Assembly: GCA_949752745.1 (NCBI GenBank)
Contig: CATKHT010000145.1
Span: forward strand, 1-64,000
Source: Protula sp. h YS-2021
Taxonomy: Eukaryota > Annelida > Polychaeta > Sabellida > Serpulidae
Reading direction: 5' to 3'
DNA: 64,000 nucleotides
Below are positions 1 through 11,634 of this stretch, piece by piece (position 1 is the stretch's first letter; every line of letters begins with the position of its first letter). Below the pieces are notes generated by a model, which was given only the letters and a program-made list of their open reading frames with translations, did no database searches and was not told the DNA's origin. Made by a program: the position numbers and the translations under genes.

Positions 1-1040
1 TCCGGTAAAATTTCAAAGCAAATGTGCGGAAAGGGAAAGAGAAGAAGACAAAGAAGAAGAAGAAGACGTAGAAGAAGAAGAACTGAATGTTTTCTTTTTC
101 ATTTGTCAATTAAACATGACAGCAGAATCATGGTACAACGCAAAACAGTGTATTGGCGGAGTAGATAAGTAAAAGAACATCAAATTTTGCCGTTTAAATA
201 TATCATCAATTAATATGATTTTTTTAAAATGTCAAACAAAAACTCAGCATGGCCAGAAACGCTAAAAAATATATTCTTATGTATACATCAGGAAAGGATA
301 TTACGGGGTCGTTGTCGGGTTCGTCGAAATCAACTGAAAAGTTTGAGTAGGGAAAATTTGTGATATATTTTCGTGATAACAAAAGGGCACAATTGCATAC
401 ATACATTATGCACAGTACGCGTCCATAATAATATATCGTGTCAACCACAGCTAAGGCATAGGAACAACCTTAGTGTGTTAATTCGTGAGCGCCGAAGAAG
501 CGAGCGCCAAAAAAATTACACCTGACAACTTAAAATCTCCAAAACAGTATCTGCAAAGTACCAAGCCCCCCCCCCCCCCCAAGAAAAGTAAAAAAATATT
601 GCAGATTCCGTTGATCTCGGGGACCACAAATTTTGGCTCAAAATCGAATTTCCGTCGTTCGACCTTAATTTCCAGTAAATATTGTTTTAACCGAATAATG
701 GTTAATGCGAACCAACTGTGGTGGTCCGGTGTTGGGTGATGTAAATGGACCGTGACGTAAATGGACACTTATCTATGGGGCTCTATGGAGAAAAAGGGTT
801 TTGCACAAAAAGGGGGTGTAGTCCATTTTCATCACGACTTTTTCCGAAGACTGTTTTCAGAAAGGGGTGGAAAAGGGGAAAATGGGGTGGACAATCCTAT
901 AATCCCATGTGCTTATGTAACTTTTATTTAAAAATACCTGATTACTCTAATTTTCTACGATTTTTTTTTTGTTAATTAATAAATAAATAATTTCAATTTT
1001 GTTCAATTTTTTTCTTTGTAAATAATAAATTATTATTTTG
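1..1040. other. No gene recognised; simple repeats
   Basis: No reading frame here resembles a known family. There is a (GAA)n tract near 41-83 and a run of 15 C at 566-580, which creates proline- or glycine-rich spurious frames on both strands. The tail from about 960 to 1040 is very AT-rich. Confidence 0.5.
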
Positions 1041-1249
1041 GTTTAAACGTGGTGGCCAAGGGCGTGCCAACTTATTGGAGCTGCGGCCCCCTAACAAAAC
1101 TCGCCCACTTTCCATGTTCATCTTGTTATTCCATTGGTGGGGTTTTTTCAATAGGGCGGAGCCTTGGGATCAAAACTCGCTGCACATGGCGCCAGACTCC
1201 CTATCACGCATTTCACACAGAGCAAGCTGCTCGCGCTTCTTTTTATACT

Positions 1250-3480
1250 AGCACGATGGATAAAGAACAAACAGAAAAAGCTGATTAGAAGCTGTACGAA
1301 TGGGCTAAACACAAACATTTAACTAAGTCCACTGTGGAATCCTTGGTCAATGAAGAATTTCTGTCGGTTGAGACTTTAATACATGTGGATACAAGTGCGC
1401 TAAAAGCTCTTAAACTGTCTGTCTGGCAGCAGAAAGCCTTGCAAAGTGCGATTGCGGATTTAAAGGAGGAAAAGTCAAGGTAAACGACAATCTAAGTGCA
1501 GCGGCTAACGATTCGGATAAAATCGACTGAGACCTGCTGCGGAATGTCAGCCACCACAGAACCTGGATAAATCCAACGAGCTAGTCACTTTAGACACACC
1601 GGACGAGGACACCCTGACAGCGCTTCTGGCTTCCCTGAAGGACAAGGACACAACGGCTGATGACTCCTGGATTACTGGAAAGATCTCCAAGTAACCATAA
1701 ACTGCTGTTTGTCCAGGACTTCTGTCGTTCCTTTCTGGGTACCCAGAGAGAGGAATCGATTCTATCTACCTACGGCGACGCGAAACTTATGTTGGACTCA
1801 AGCGCTAGAAAGATCACATCCGAACAAACAACGCTCCAACAATGGGTTAAGGGTCAGGCCCAGATTTACGACGTCCTGTCCAAGTCCGGTCAACTGCCGT
1901 CACAAGAAGAGAGAGACAGGTACAGCTTGTATGCTATGAAATTCGCGGACATGTGTGAACATTATCCAGTTGAAAGGTGTATATGCGCTATGATTTTGAA
2001 TTCCGTCAAAGGGTACATTTGGGCTACCTCCGTTGGGGCGACGACGATACCTACCTAATGGAAGTATGCATTTTCTCACAACGATTTGCCCTCACTCCTT
2101 CACGGCAAAGTGCGCGTCCGAAAACCCAGCTACAAAATGACCCATCTGGCAAGGAAATTTGCAGGAATTTCAATTCTTGACGAGGATGTTCTTTAGCGAG
2201 ATGCAAATATTCACACGTCTGTACTAAGTGTTTCAATACCCAACCAGAATTCCAACATCAACCATAGGGTCACGCGGTCTCTGGTCCCCTGAAAGAAAGA
2301 TAAAGTAAATGAATGGACAAGCATTTTGGTCGCAGACCCTGACAGAGAATTTATTCTTAACGGTCTAACTAACGGCTTCGATATCATAAATAGTGATCCT
2401 AATTCTTTTGCATGTTCCGAGGCGCGCAACAGTAGTTCCACAGAAATAACGCATCTGGACCTGGTCGAAAATGAAATTGTGAACACAACAGCAATAATCA
2501 TTTCACCCATTTCGGCCATACCTAAAGAGGACGGGAACATCCGCCTCATTCATGACTGCTCACAACCCTTGGGTGCTTCCGTAACTTCCTACCCCCGAAA
2601 AACATAAGTTCGTTTCTGTGGACACCGCCGTAGGGGCTACTACATGGGAAAGGTAAACCTAAAAAGCGCGTATCGCCACGTAAACTTCGGCTAATCGTCT
2701 ACAAAAGTGACAGGTCTTAAGTGAAAATTTAAAGGAGATTCGAAGTTTACGTTTTTGGTTGACACTCGCCTACCTTTCGGGGCATCACTTAGCGTGGGGA
2801 TTTTCCACCGGATTACACAGAGTGTATGCCGACTCATGAAACGGATGGGGTTTTAAGCAGTCATTTGCTACATAGACGATTTTTATATTGTCGGTCCTAG
2901 CGAATTCGAAGTTCGTCGCGCAATGAATTATTTGTTACATGTACTTATCGCCCTCCGTTTTCCAATCAGTTGGCAAAAATGCATTGCCCTAACAGAATGC
3001 CTCACCTTCCTCGGCGTTACGCTAAACACCCGCAATTGCGCCATGTCTATCCCAGCTGACAAAATCGACGCCACGCGAAAGCTGCTTACGCAGTATTCAA
3101 CTACGAAACAGCGAGCGACAAAACGCGAACTCCAGGCCCTGCTAGGCAAGTTAAATTGGATTGCACGAGTAGTTCGCGTTGTTCGCCCTGCCTTGCGACG
3201 AATCATCAACGCGTTGACGTCACTACGACGCCAGTTTCATCATTTGCGCATTAATATCGTTTTACGCCGGGATATAGAATTTATTCACGATTTATGAAAC
3301 TCGTTCAATGGCACGTGTAATTTTCCTGCCGAAAACACCATGCCCGAACCCGCATTTGTTGTGTCCGATAGCAGCGCAGACGCCGCAGGCGCGGCTCTCG
3401 TATCAGATAGGAAAGCCCTGGACTGGTTCTACTGCAACTGGGATTCGGACATTCCGGCATCATCAATGTTAAAGAACTGA
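1250..3480 (+). mobile_element. Degraded DIRS-order retroelement: gag-like region, reverse transcriptase, RNase H start
   Basis: Pieces of one element lie in order in shifting frames. Near 1256-1480 is a short SAM-like start, broken by a stop after about ten residues. From 1660 to 2180 is a gag-like region of the kind found in DIRS/PAT elements, with a frameshift near 1977. Reverse transcriptase pieces follow: the fingers at 2326-2607, motif A near 2650-2675, a LPFGAS motif near 2770, and the YIDD active site near 2868-2890, open in frame with 2923-3297. An RNase H start with VSDSSADAAGAAL lies near 3355. The GKLNWIARVVR stretch of the thumb is typical of DIRS-type enzymes. Motif A reads VNLKSAYR where family members have Asp, so a catalytic residue is gone. 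No tyrosine recombinase or terminal repeats were found. The element is dead and truncated at its 3' end. Confidence 0.8.
2862..3297 (+). pseudogene. Reverse transcriptase palm/thumb fragment of the DIRS remnant
   Basis: This is the best preserved frame of the element. It starts at the YIDD catalytic box, and runs through a connection region with FLGVTLNT and the thumb GKLNWIARVV. It stops at 3297 with no intact start codon upstream, so it is a fragment. RNase H-like residues resume at about 3340 in another frame. Confidence 0.75.
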
Positions 3481-3493
3481 CGTCCGTTTAACA

Positions 3494-3690
3494 ACATTTC
3501 AAGAAGCCAATCAGGCACTAAAGTCTGCTACCTTTCACCACCATTTCAAAAGGCCAGTCACGCTGCCTTAATCCAACATTTCAAGACGCCAGTCAGGCAC
3601 TGAAGTCTGCTACCTTTCACCAACATTTCAAAAGGCCAGTCAGGTACTAAAATCTGTTACCTTTATCCAACATTTCAAGATAGCCAGACT
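3494..3690. repeat. Tandem repeat, ~47-bp unit, 4-5 copies
   Basis: The unit begins with (A/C)CATTTCAA and continues with GCCAGTCAGGCACT and CTGCTACCTTT. Copies start near 3494, 3541, 3576, 3623 and 3670; the second is interrupted and one copy is shorter. It follows directly on the truncated DIRS remnant. No coding potential is seen. Confidence 0.75.
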
Positions 3691-3785
3691 ATTTCCCTGA
3701 CATCACTGAAGATTTTACTAATTTTACTTATATTTTTTCGCTAATTGTCCCGTCAACTTTTGGCGGATCAACATATATATATATA

Positions 3786-5138
3786 TGTTACAGGCAAACT
3801 GTCAAATTAGGCAGATTACAATCTGCCTGAAAATTTCAGGAAGATTGTTAAATTCCTGGTTAGACCAGGCACATTGAAATCTGCCTAAAATGTTTAGGCA
3901 GATTGTAATCTACCTGATTTTGGAACCTGAAAATTTGACAATTTGCCTGAAATGAAAGGAACGTTTGTAATAATGATCCCCCCATGCGATTTGGTTGTTG
4001 TCTGATCAAATATGTGATCGTAGGAATAAAAGGCGATTGATGTAGTCAGTTGCAATTAAATTGGAGTGGACAATGGGTCCGCTCGCGCATTTCATGCGAT
4101 TTGATTGCCGTGTATTTTCTATTGTTACTTTTATCGCACGTCTTCATTGACAACTGCAGCAATGTATTTATATGCAATTGTATCGATCTATGGGGTTTTT
4201 AAGATTGCAATTAAACGCAAATACTTTTTTCTATTTATTGCACTAACTAAAAAAAAAATATGTGACACTGTAAATGTATTTATCAGGTATCAATTTTCAC
4301 GCCCGTATGTATACTGTGCACAAAAAATCCCATCAAATAACGGAGGAGTAAGCATAAGGAAGCTACATAGGCCTGTGATCCAAAATATAAAACATCATAA
4401 AAGTGTGGGAGGGGGGCTGGATTGAGATTTATATCATTGCATTTATTTTATCAAGAAATTGCAATTTCCAATTGCATTCAATCATACCAATACTATTGTA
4501 AAAGTGTGATCAATCAAGACATAAAACAAAGCAATCAGCAAAAAAGTCGTGCATTAACTTAATCAAGAAATTGCAATTAGAAGTTGCATTTAAACCTATC
4601 AATGGCATTATACAGGTTTCATAACTCAAGGCATAAAAGAAAGCAAGTCGCAAACAAATCACTTGAAACCAATGAGCAAACCGACCACTCAAATGTATTT
4701 AATTGCAATTACACACATCAATCCCTTTTTATCCCTACGACCACATATTAGAATAAATGACGACCAAATCCCATAAAACGCGTGACTAGATACCGAAAAA
4801 ACTAGTGTTGTGCATGATCATAAACGAATATTTTCCTCTATTTAATAGCAATTTATCACATCAATCGCCTTTTATTCTTGCGATCACATATTTGAATAGG
4901 TAACCAAATCGCATGAAACAGCCGGTTATGAATGGGGTGGATCATGATTACAAACGTCCCTTTCATTTCAGGCAAATTGTCAAATTTTCAGGCTCCAAAA
5001 TCAGGCAGATTACAATCTGCCTAAAAATTTTAGGCAGATTACAATGTGCCTGGTCGAACCAGGAATTTTACAATCTTCCTGAAATTTTCAGGCAAATTAT
5101 AATCTGCCTAATTTGACAGTTAGGACAGCCTGTAACAC
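3786..5138. mobile_element. Foldback-type DNA element with ~300-bp terminal inverted repeats
   Basis: The left end (3786 to about 4100) and the right end (about 4840-5138) are inverted copies, from the outer TGTTACAGG / CCTGTAACA through an inner block containing GTGATCG and AAAAGGCGATTGATG. Each arm is itself palindromic, because AGGCAGATTACAATCTGCCT folds on itself, so each end can form hairpins inside the large one. The middle holds a ~114-bp direct duplication beginning AATCAAGAAATTGCAATT (4447 and 4561) and a further diverged inverted copy of the inner arm at about 4693-4785. The flanks are TA-rich, so the target duplication is unclear. No transposase is encoded. A diverged solo arm lies at 32694-32860. 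Confidence 0.8.
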
Positions 5139-5145
5139 ATATATT

Positions 5146-5184
5146 GGCACATGGCGGAGATAAGAGAGCGTTGTAACCTACCTG

Positions 5185-5279
<95 letters not shown>

Positions 5280-5317
5280 AGGTAGGTTACAACGCTCTCT
5301 TATCTCGGCCATGTGCC
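5146..5317. repeat. Near-perfect palindrome with a (TA)n centre
   Basis: A 40-bp arm at 5146-5185 is matched by its inverted complement at 5278-5317 with one mismatch. Between them lie about 91 bp of TA repeat. It begins eight bases after the foldback element ends. It could be a tiny MITE or a cruciform-prone repeat; no coding sequence is present. Confidence 0.9.
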
Positions 5318-5329
5318 TGGCGCCAGTTC

Positions 5330-6371
5330 AATAACAAAATGGTTTTTCGCCAATATTTCCAATAACCACAACAAAAAATACTAGTCTGGTAAGTACTAGT
5401 ATTTGCTTCCATTTTTTCAAAATTTTCTGACCGTAAGATTATATTCCTGGTGTTTGTTGAGAGTTTAATAAGAAATTTATTTCTGTGGCGTCGCTTAAGA
5501 TTTCACTAAAACATTAATTTTTCGCCTTTCTTTTTTTTTCGAATCACGAAAAAAAGCAACACGTAAGTAGCAATGACTGCTTTTTGTACTAAGATTTCAA
5601 GGCCATTTTTCTTGGCGATAGTGAAGATTTAACAGAAAATATTTGGTGTTTCGTTAATATTTCCGTTAATTTTTGGCGAATCACAACATAAAAATAATGG
5701 CAGCCAAGCCGAAGCTAATGTGCGCTTCCTCCATTCAAAATTTTAAGACGATAAGATTGCATAACTTATTAAGATTTAATTAAAAAATTGGTTTTTCGCC
5801 AAGTTTACCTAAATAAGGAAAACCAGTAACACCAAGGCAAATACCAAAGGCCGCTATCTCTGACTGGTGTGAGTTAAGATTTAACTATTTTTTTGTTGTT
5901 GTTGTTGTTGTTGTTTTTCGCCAATAGTTCCAATCGCTAATAACCAAAACAATAGCCACGCATGCAGTAATGCCTGCTTACCTTTACTTAAAATTTCAAG
6001 GCAGTACAGCCATTTTCCTTGCGACGGTTCAAATTTTACGAACATAATTTTTTGGTTTTTGTTTATATTTCTGACAATATTTCTTTCCAAATCACCAAAA
6101 ACAGTAATAGCCGAGTACCAATGGCCGCCATTTTTAACAAAAATTTGAAGACAGCAACACTGTTTCTGACATCATTCAGCATCATTCAGCATGTTACTGA
6201 AATTTTTTCGCCAATACTTCTCCCAATTTTTTCCGGATCGCCAATAAAAGTATCTGCTTCTCTCATTCCAAATTTGACGAAGGTACGATTATATGACTAA
6301 CGTCAGTTAAGAATTTATTCCGAATTACCGAAAAAAAGTAAAAGCCCGGTAAGTAACAATGACCCCTATCG
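5330..6371. repeat. Diverged ~150-bp satellite array, left part
   Basis: Recurring blocks are TTTTTCGCCAATATTTCC, a run with AAAAAAAGTAA(T/A)AGCC, AGGTAAGTAC-like text, AAAATTTGAAGGCAG, and ACGTCAGTTAAGATTTTAC. They recur roughly every 150 bp with heavy divergence. The array is interrupted at 6372 by the hAT-type insertion and resumes at 9150. Related solitary monomers occur at about 3700-3770, 17440-17700 and 33130-33260. A short (TTG)n tract sits at 5890-5912. Confidence 0.65.
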
Positions 6372-9143
6372 CAGTGTGTCAAGCGATTTTAAAGCAAAAA
6401 ATAATAGGAATTGGATAAAAAAATAGGAATGGCTTGGCAAAAAAATAGGAAAAAACAGGAATTAAAAAAAATCATTACAATCCAATTTCATTTCAATAAC
6501 TATAGTGCTATATACGTTGGCCTCCTCCTCCCCTACAGCCAACCTTTCCTCACCAATTTCAAATTCTAACACAAGATATTAAGAGAATTAGAAATCGTTT
6601 TTTTTTTTTTTTTAATTTTTCTCCCTCTTGTGCTATAGTTGTTGCAAGCATACTTTGTGAAACTGTACGTCAATTTTTTTAACTGATGGCAGTTTAGTCA
6701 TGGGCATATTATGATGGAAAAAATACAATCAATCAATGACAAAGTATGTTCCATTGTTATAAAAACTACACATTGAAAGCAGTACGTAACAATTTTTGAA
6801 TTACTAGTGCTCGAATTTAATTTATTTAATGAAATATATAGAAAATAACTGGATTTCTTCTTAAGCATCATGCCTGCAACAACTATTCACAGTATGTGCA
6901 ACACACAATTTTACAAAGAACAAAATATAAGAAGTATTCTTCCACAAGTAAAAACTAACCCAATATTACAAAAAGAAACACCTCCTATGAGTATATCAAA
7001 ATGCAAATAACAATCAATACACAAAGAAATGACTCAAACGCATAAACAAAAATCACATTACTTCAAAAACTTGGAGTAGACCGTGTACCTGAACTACACT
7101 TAAACGAATTAATAGCAGTTTGCTGTTCAAAAAAAAACAATTGAAAACAATTATGAAAGAAAAATTATATTTACAAACGATATTTACACAACACTTCAGA
7201 ACCTGGAAAAACACTTAACAAACTACAGCTGAACTACACCAGTCGTAGTCACCTTGTATCATTATGTACAATATCAAGTAAAACGCAAGGTAAAGAAACT
7301 TAAGTATACATGCTGGAATACATTGTAAAGAAATTAGTAAGTGTAAATACTACAATGCATGCTCACGTTCTACATTACAGTATGTTGTTATGATAATAAA
7401 CGATACCATTATCAAATTAAAAAACTGCCAAAAAAGAAAACACAGTTTTAACTGAATAGTACGAAACTCAGAAAGCTAAGAATTCCCTCGCCTATATACA
7501 AAAACGTGGAACTCTTTCTTAGAATACTCACAAATTAAATTGTAAATAATACTGTAATCGTTACATGCTATGATTTGACGCAACATGCTATGCTTGACAT
7601 TCTTAATCACAAAAGATGCTATGGTCAGCTTAAAGAAGAGTATTTGGACGTAGAATAATGCTATGTTTATCATGTGAAACGCGAAACTGATGTACTAAAA
7701 TATGTACAAATATTTATCCAACGGTGCATGAGACTTTTGATGAACTGGTGGCACTAATCAGAGACACATTTTGCACTTTACGTATTTCAAACAGACTCAT
7801 ACGTCTTTTTTCAGCAACAAATTTTACACATTACTTCTTCACCTTTTTGTGGGTTTCGAATTTGCATAACGTTCTTTCGTTTCTTCTGCTCTACAGTTTT
7901 TTGTTCACTCCTCACACTAGCGAGTTTTTTTGTACATGTCGTTATTTTAGTCTGGGCAGTTTCGATTATGGACTGTGCTACAGACGCTCTTCGTATATCC
8001 TTGTTTTTAAGTGCACGGGCCAGTTTTTCATTTCCCTCTCGAAGCAATTCTTCCGCTACTGCTAAGTCTTTTTTCATAACTAACTCGTCTTTCTCCAGCT
8101 GTTTCCCCTTTTCATTTAACGCATCTCTTTCATTTCTGGCCTGTTTCGCGGTTCGTTCTTTTCGCTCCTGTTCTTCAAGCTGGCGTTTGGCTTCATCTTT
8201 TCGTGCTTCTTCCTCTTGCTTTTCTTCTTCCAGCCGCTGTTGATACCTTTGATGTGAGTGTCTGACATGTTGCAACATGTCTGAAGTGATGGGAACTTTC
8301 TCCGGTTGCGTGTGTAAATTGACGGCATCTTTTGCCAGCCTATTCCCTATAATTGATTTCACAGAAAGGTTTACTCTGTCCGTTCCAAGCATCTTTTTGT
8401 TTTTGGACAGACCTCTTTCACAATCGGCGTTTCCATGCGGAAGCACAAGAGCTGCTTTAACGACTTTCTGCAGATTCTCGTATTTCAGCTCTCCAGATGG
8501 TAGTTTTCTCTGCAAAACGGCTCTCCAGTAATGATCGATTCGGTGTTCTTTGCACTCAGGGTCCTCTTCGATATCGTCTAGTTGATATAGACGCCATTCG
8601 TCTGTAATGACTGTCACATCATCAGTACTGACTGATGGAAGTTTACGTGCAACGTTTTGGATTGACAAACATTCAGCATCTTTCTTCCGAGAGGGATGCA
8701 GACAAGCCAAATCTTTAAGAAGTTGGTTATTAAACGGGAGCCGGTCAAGCAGATATTTCATATAGTTACTGCTCATTTCCCTTTAATATTACAGTTTAAT
8801 CGGAACTTGCCTAAGATCAAAAACTAGATTGGGTATCTGTGACTCGGAAACATTGAAACAGTGGTGCTACAACTTTCGTAGAAAACCAACTGGGTTGTCT
8901 AAAAGAAGCACCATGGGTGTCCCTCAGATGCGCCTCACTGGGACGGCAACCAGAAGAAACCTCTACGCTGTTTTTAACAAGAGAAAGGCTGAAAAATATA
9001 AGACAGAAATAAAACACAAAATAATTAACAAACGTATTTTAAAAAAATAGGAAAAAATAGGAATTTTGTTCAAAAATAGGAAAAAATAGGAATTAAAAAA
9101 AAAATAGGAAAATATAGGAAAAAATAGGATACTTGACACACTG
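6372..9143 (-). mobile_element. hAT-type DNA transposon, internally deleted, 6-bp target duplication
   Basis: The ends are CAGTGTGTCAAG at 6372-6383 and its exact inverted complement at 9132-9143. Direct CTATCG copies flank it at 6366-6371 and 9144-9149. Both ends carry short subterminal boxes of the form AAAAATAGGAA, many copies at 6395-6460 and 9040-9130. Inside is the C-terminal part of a transposase on the minus strand; the remaining left half (6480-7800) is AT-rich and shows no gene. The CAG start and the encoded dimerisation domain point to the hAT superfamily, although hAT duplications are usually 8 bp. The insertion split a satellite monomer. Confidence 0.85.
7811..8776 (-). pseudogene. 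hAT-like transposase C-terminal region with long coiled coil
   Basis: This 321-residue frame starts at a methionine at 8776. Residues ~95-155 contain LPHGNADCERGLSKNKK and SIIGNRLAKDAV, which match the C-terminal dimerisation region of hAT transposases. Residues ~170-300 are a highly charged Glu/Lys/Arg-rich coiled coil, and the end has a KCIxC-like MCKICC. The usual N-terminal zinc finger and RNase H-like catalytic core are missing: only about 370 bp lie between the start and the element's terminus. So this cannot be an active transposase. It might still be expressed as a dimerising fragment. Family assignment is firm; function is inferred. Confidence 0.75.
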
Positions 9144-9149
9144 CTATCG

Positions 9150-9290
9150 TCAACAAAACAGTACGGTCTACTTTTCTTGTGTAAGTTCAGATTTTACTGA
9201 AAATTGTGGTTTCTTCTCCAATATTTCCGCTAGTTTTTGGGCGAACCCATAAAAAAAGTACAAGCCAGATGTAGAGATGTATCGTGGGTA
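9150..9290. repeat. Satellite array, right part resuming after the hAT insertion
   Basis: The text after the target duplication continues the monomer interrupted at 6371: TCAACAAAA, then AGATTTTACTGAAAAT, TTCTCCAATATTTCCGC and a poly-A block followed by GTACAAGCCAG. This shows that the hAT element landed inside an existing array. Confidence 0.7.
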
Positions 9291-10374
9291 ATATGAAGTA
9301 CGAGGCACCAAGAAAATATTTCAAACAATTCGAATCTAAAATTTATTCAAGTACATTTTATACAGAACTGCTCTCAGGAACTACAAGGACACTTGTACAT
9401 TATTCAAATTTAAAATGAAATATGTTCAAACTGGGCGTGACGTAACATCCCCAAATGCTTGTCCCAAAACACAAACAGTTACACCAATCAAATGCGCCCT
9501 TCACTGTACGAGAGTCGGAGAGTTCAGTTTGATTTGATGTTCTGTGCAATGGTCGCTTTCCACATAACAAACTGCACACTGGTATCACACAACTCAGCGA
9601 AAAGATACTGACGGGGTCTTTTTTCCGGCACATTCCCAGGGGGGCATGCGGAAAAAGTATGGATTAGTTCTTCGCATCAACTTCGCCTCTTTCTCTGGTA
9701 GAAGTGTCATTTTCTGTGGATCCAACCGATGACGTAGCTGCATTCAATGCCATTAACTGCTAAATATACTTCAGTTTTAATAGCTACATGACTTAGGACA
9801 ATGCTGTTATCTAACTAGCTGATTCCTCAAGCCAATGTTTTTTTAATATTTAATATAAGATATTAATTTTATTTGTTCCAAAACGCAAATTAATTAATGT
9901 AACAAGGCAAGTAATGACTTCTTTTGAATCAACATGTACATAATATAGACCAGTTACCAAAATGTTGAGTTACTGTTTACGTAAAATAAGTCAACATCTT
10001 CGAAGTATTAGGGATCAGTCCTAGCGTGGAGGACTCCTGCAAGCTTTAGGCTGAGACCAGGGTCAGTGACTTCAAAATTAGTCCCCAAAGGCGACAACTT
10101 TTTCAACAAAATTTGAACACCGACCAATTTTTTTACGATTCTTTGATAAATTCAAAATCAATACCAGGTCACCAATTCGACGTAATAAACACTGGTAAAC
10201 TCTTAAATATAGGCATCAGAGATGCAAAGCCCTCCAGCCCCCCAGCCAGCGCCTTTATGTTCAAGCTTTCAGAATTGAAACTGATACGCAGTTATGGGAT
10301 GGCACGTCATTCGATTCTTTATGACAAAGAAAGCCCTGATAGATTAAAAGCCCTGGCTTTGATTGACTGATTGT
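9291..10374. other. No gene recognised
   Basis: The frames here are short and without recognisable motifs. A 77-residue minus-strand frame at 9400-9633 is cysteine-containing but matches no family I know. The region is AT-rich and looks like old repeat sequence. Confidence 0.4.
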
Positions 10375-10752
10375 ATTTTTGGTCGATCACACTGAAACCT
10401 TGACATTGCGCATCCTCAATACATGTTCATTCACTGTGCAAGGTTTTATAGCTTTATATCAAAGCGTTCATGTCGAAGTGATGCGTACAAAGTCGCCTGT
10501 ATGACAGTGCAATACACGAAAAATTGCCTATGTTCAGAAGGCCATAATTTGGACAATATTTGGTCGATCAAACTGAAACCTTGACGTTGCACACATTTAA
10601 TATATATTTTTTCATTGTGTTAAATTCTGAAATCATCTGACAACGAAAAGTAAACGTTTTGGTTCGTACAAAATATAGCACCCCAAATGTTAACGGACGG
10701 ACGCACTTACCGATAGCAATAATTCTCAGCCAAAATTTGGCTGGGGGCTAAT
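10375..10752 (+). mobile_element. Pearl/Helentron-like non-autonomous element, two core repeats
   Basis: Two ~180-bp core repeats start with TTGGTCGATCA(C/A)ACTGAAACC at about 10380 and 10560. They are followed by ACGGACGGACGCAC and then a short hairpin, CAGCCAAAATTTGGCTG, before GGGGCTAATGA. The layout of core repeats, GACGGACG run, terminal hairpin and CTAA is shared with the elements at 10925, 35287 and 46820. Assignment to Helitron-like elements is inference from this layout. Confidence 0.55.
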
Positions 10753-10924
10753 GAAGGTTTTAGGGCACGCCAGACCAATTCCTGCTATAACGGTTCTCAT
10801 AGAAAACTTCGCGTCTCCTAAATCCCCCGCTCCCCCCCCCCCCCCCCCCCTCCGTCCCGCACACCGTCCCCGTTTTTGTCCTTATATTCTCATTAGGTCA
10901 CCAGAAACTCCACAACTGAACATG

Positions 10925-11634
10925 AAACTAGAGCAGTGTGCATATCCCACATATTCCCCACAGGCCCCATCAGTTAAACACAGCCATCAATAGTCAATCA
11001 AGAGCTGAAATTTTCCAAGTCTAGTTGGTGCATTTTCCTTGGACGAACCCGGCCCATTTTCAATACCAATCTGTGCTTGTTCCCATAGAAGCTACACACC
11101 AAGTTTCATTGAAATTCCTGCAGTTGTTCTTGAGATATCGTGTTAACAAACCCATTCCGATGCTGAATAATTTCCAGGACTTGGTAAATTTGAAAGTCCA
11201 TTTGGTTTATTTTCCTTAGGCCAACCTAACTCATTTACAATACCGATCCTTGTTAGTGTCCATAGAAGCTACAGACCAAGTTTCATTAAAATCCCTGCAG
11301 TTGCTCTTGAGATATCGTGTTAACAAACTCATTCCGATGCTGAATAATTTCCAGGATTTGGTAAATTTCAAAGTCCATTTGGTTCATTATCCTTGGCCAA
11401 CGTAACCCATTTACAATACCGATCCTTGTTAGTGCCCACAGAAGCTATAGTAAATAAAGAGCTGAAATTTTCTAAGTCCAGCTGGTCCATTTTTCTTGGA
11501 CGAACCTGGCCCATTTACAATACCGATCTGTGTTTGTTTCCATAGAAGAAACATACCAAGTCGGTCGGTCGCTACGTTCCAAGTCGGTCGATCACATACA
11601 TCTCCCACAGGTTCTACCTGTGGGGAATCAATGA
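10925..11634 (+). mobile_element. Pearl/Helentron-like element, ~2.5 core repeats of 177 bp
   Basis: The element begins AAACTAGAGCAGTGTG and soon carries ATTCCCCACAGG. Core repeats with GATATCGTGTTAACAAAC follow at a 177-bp spacing, and the last is partial. The 3' end has GTCGGTCGATCACATA and the hairpin CCCACAGG TTCTA CCTGTGGGG followed by AATCAATGA. The 5' ATTCCCCACAGG is the inverted complement of the 3' CCTGTGGGGAAT, as expected for subterminal inverted repeats. The start at 10925 and the end are the limits of similarity to the copy at 35287. Confidence 0.65.

Noticed and set aside
485..768. Proline/glycine-rich frames on both strands
   Set aside because: They exist only because a 15-base C run has no stop codons; no splice sites or domain support them.
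7968..8531. Ser/Phe-rich plus-strand frames
   Set aside because: They are the antisense shadow of the Glu/Lys-rich coiled coil of the hAT-like transposase.
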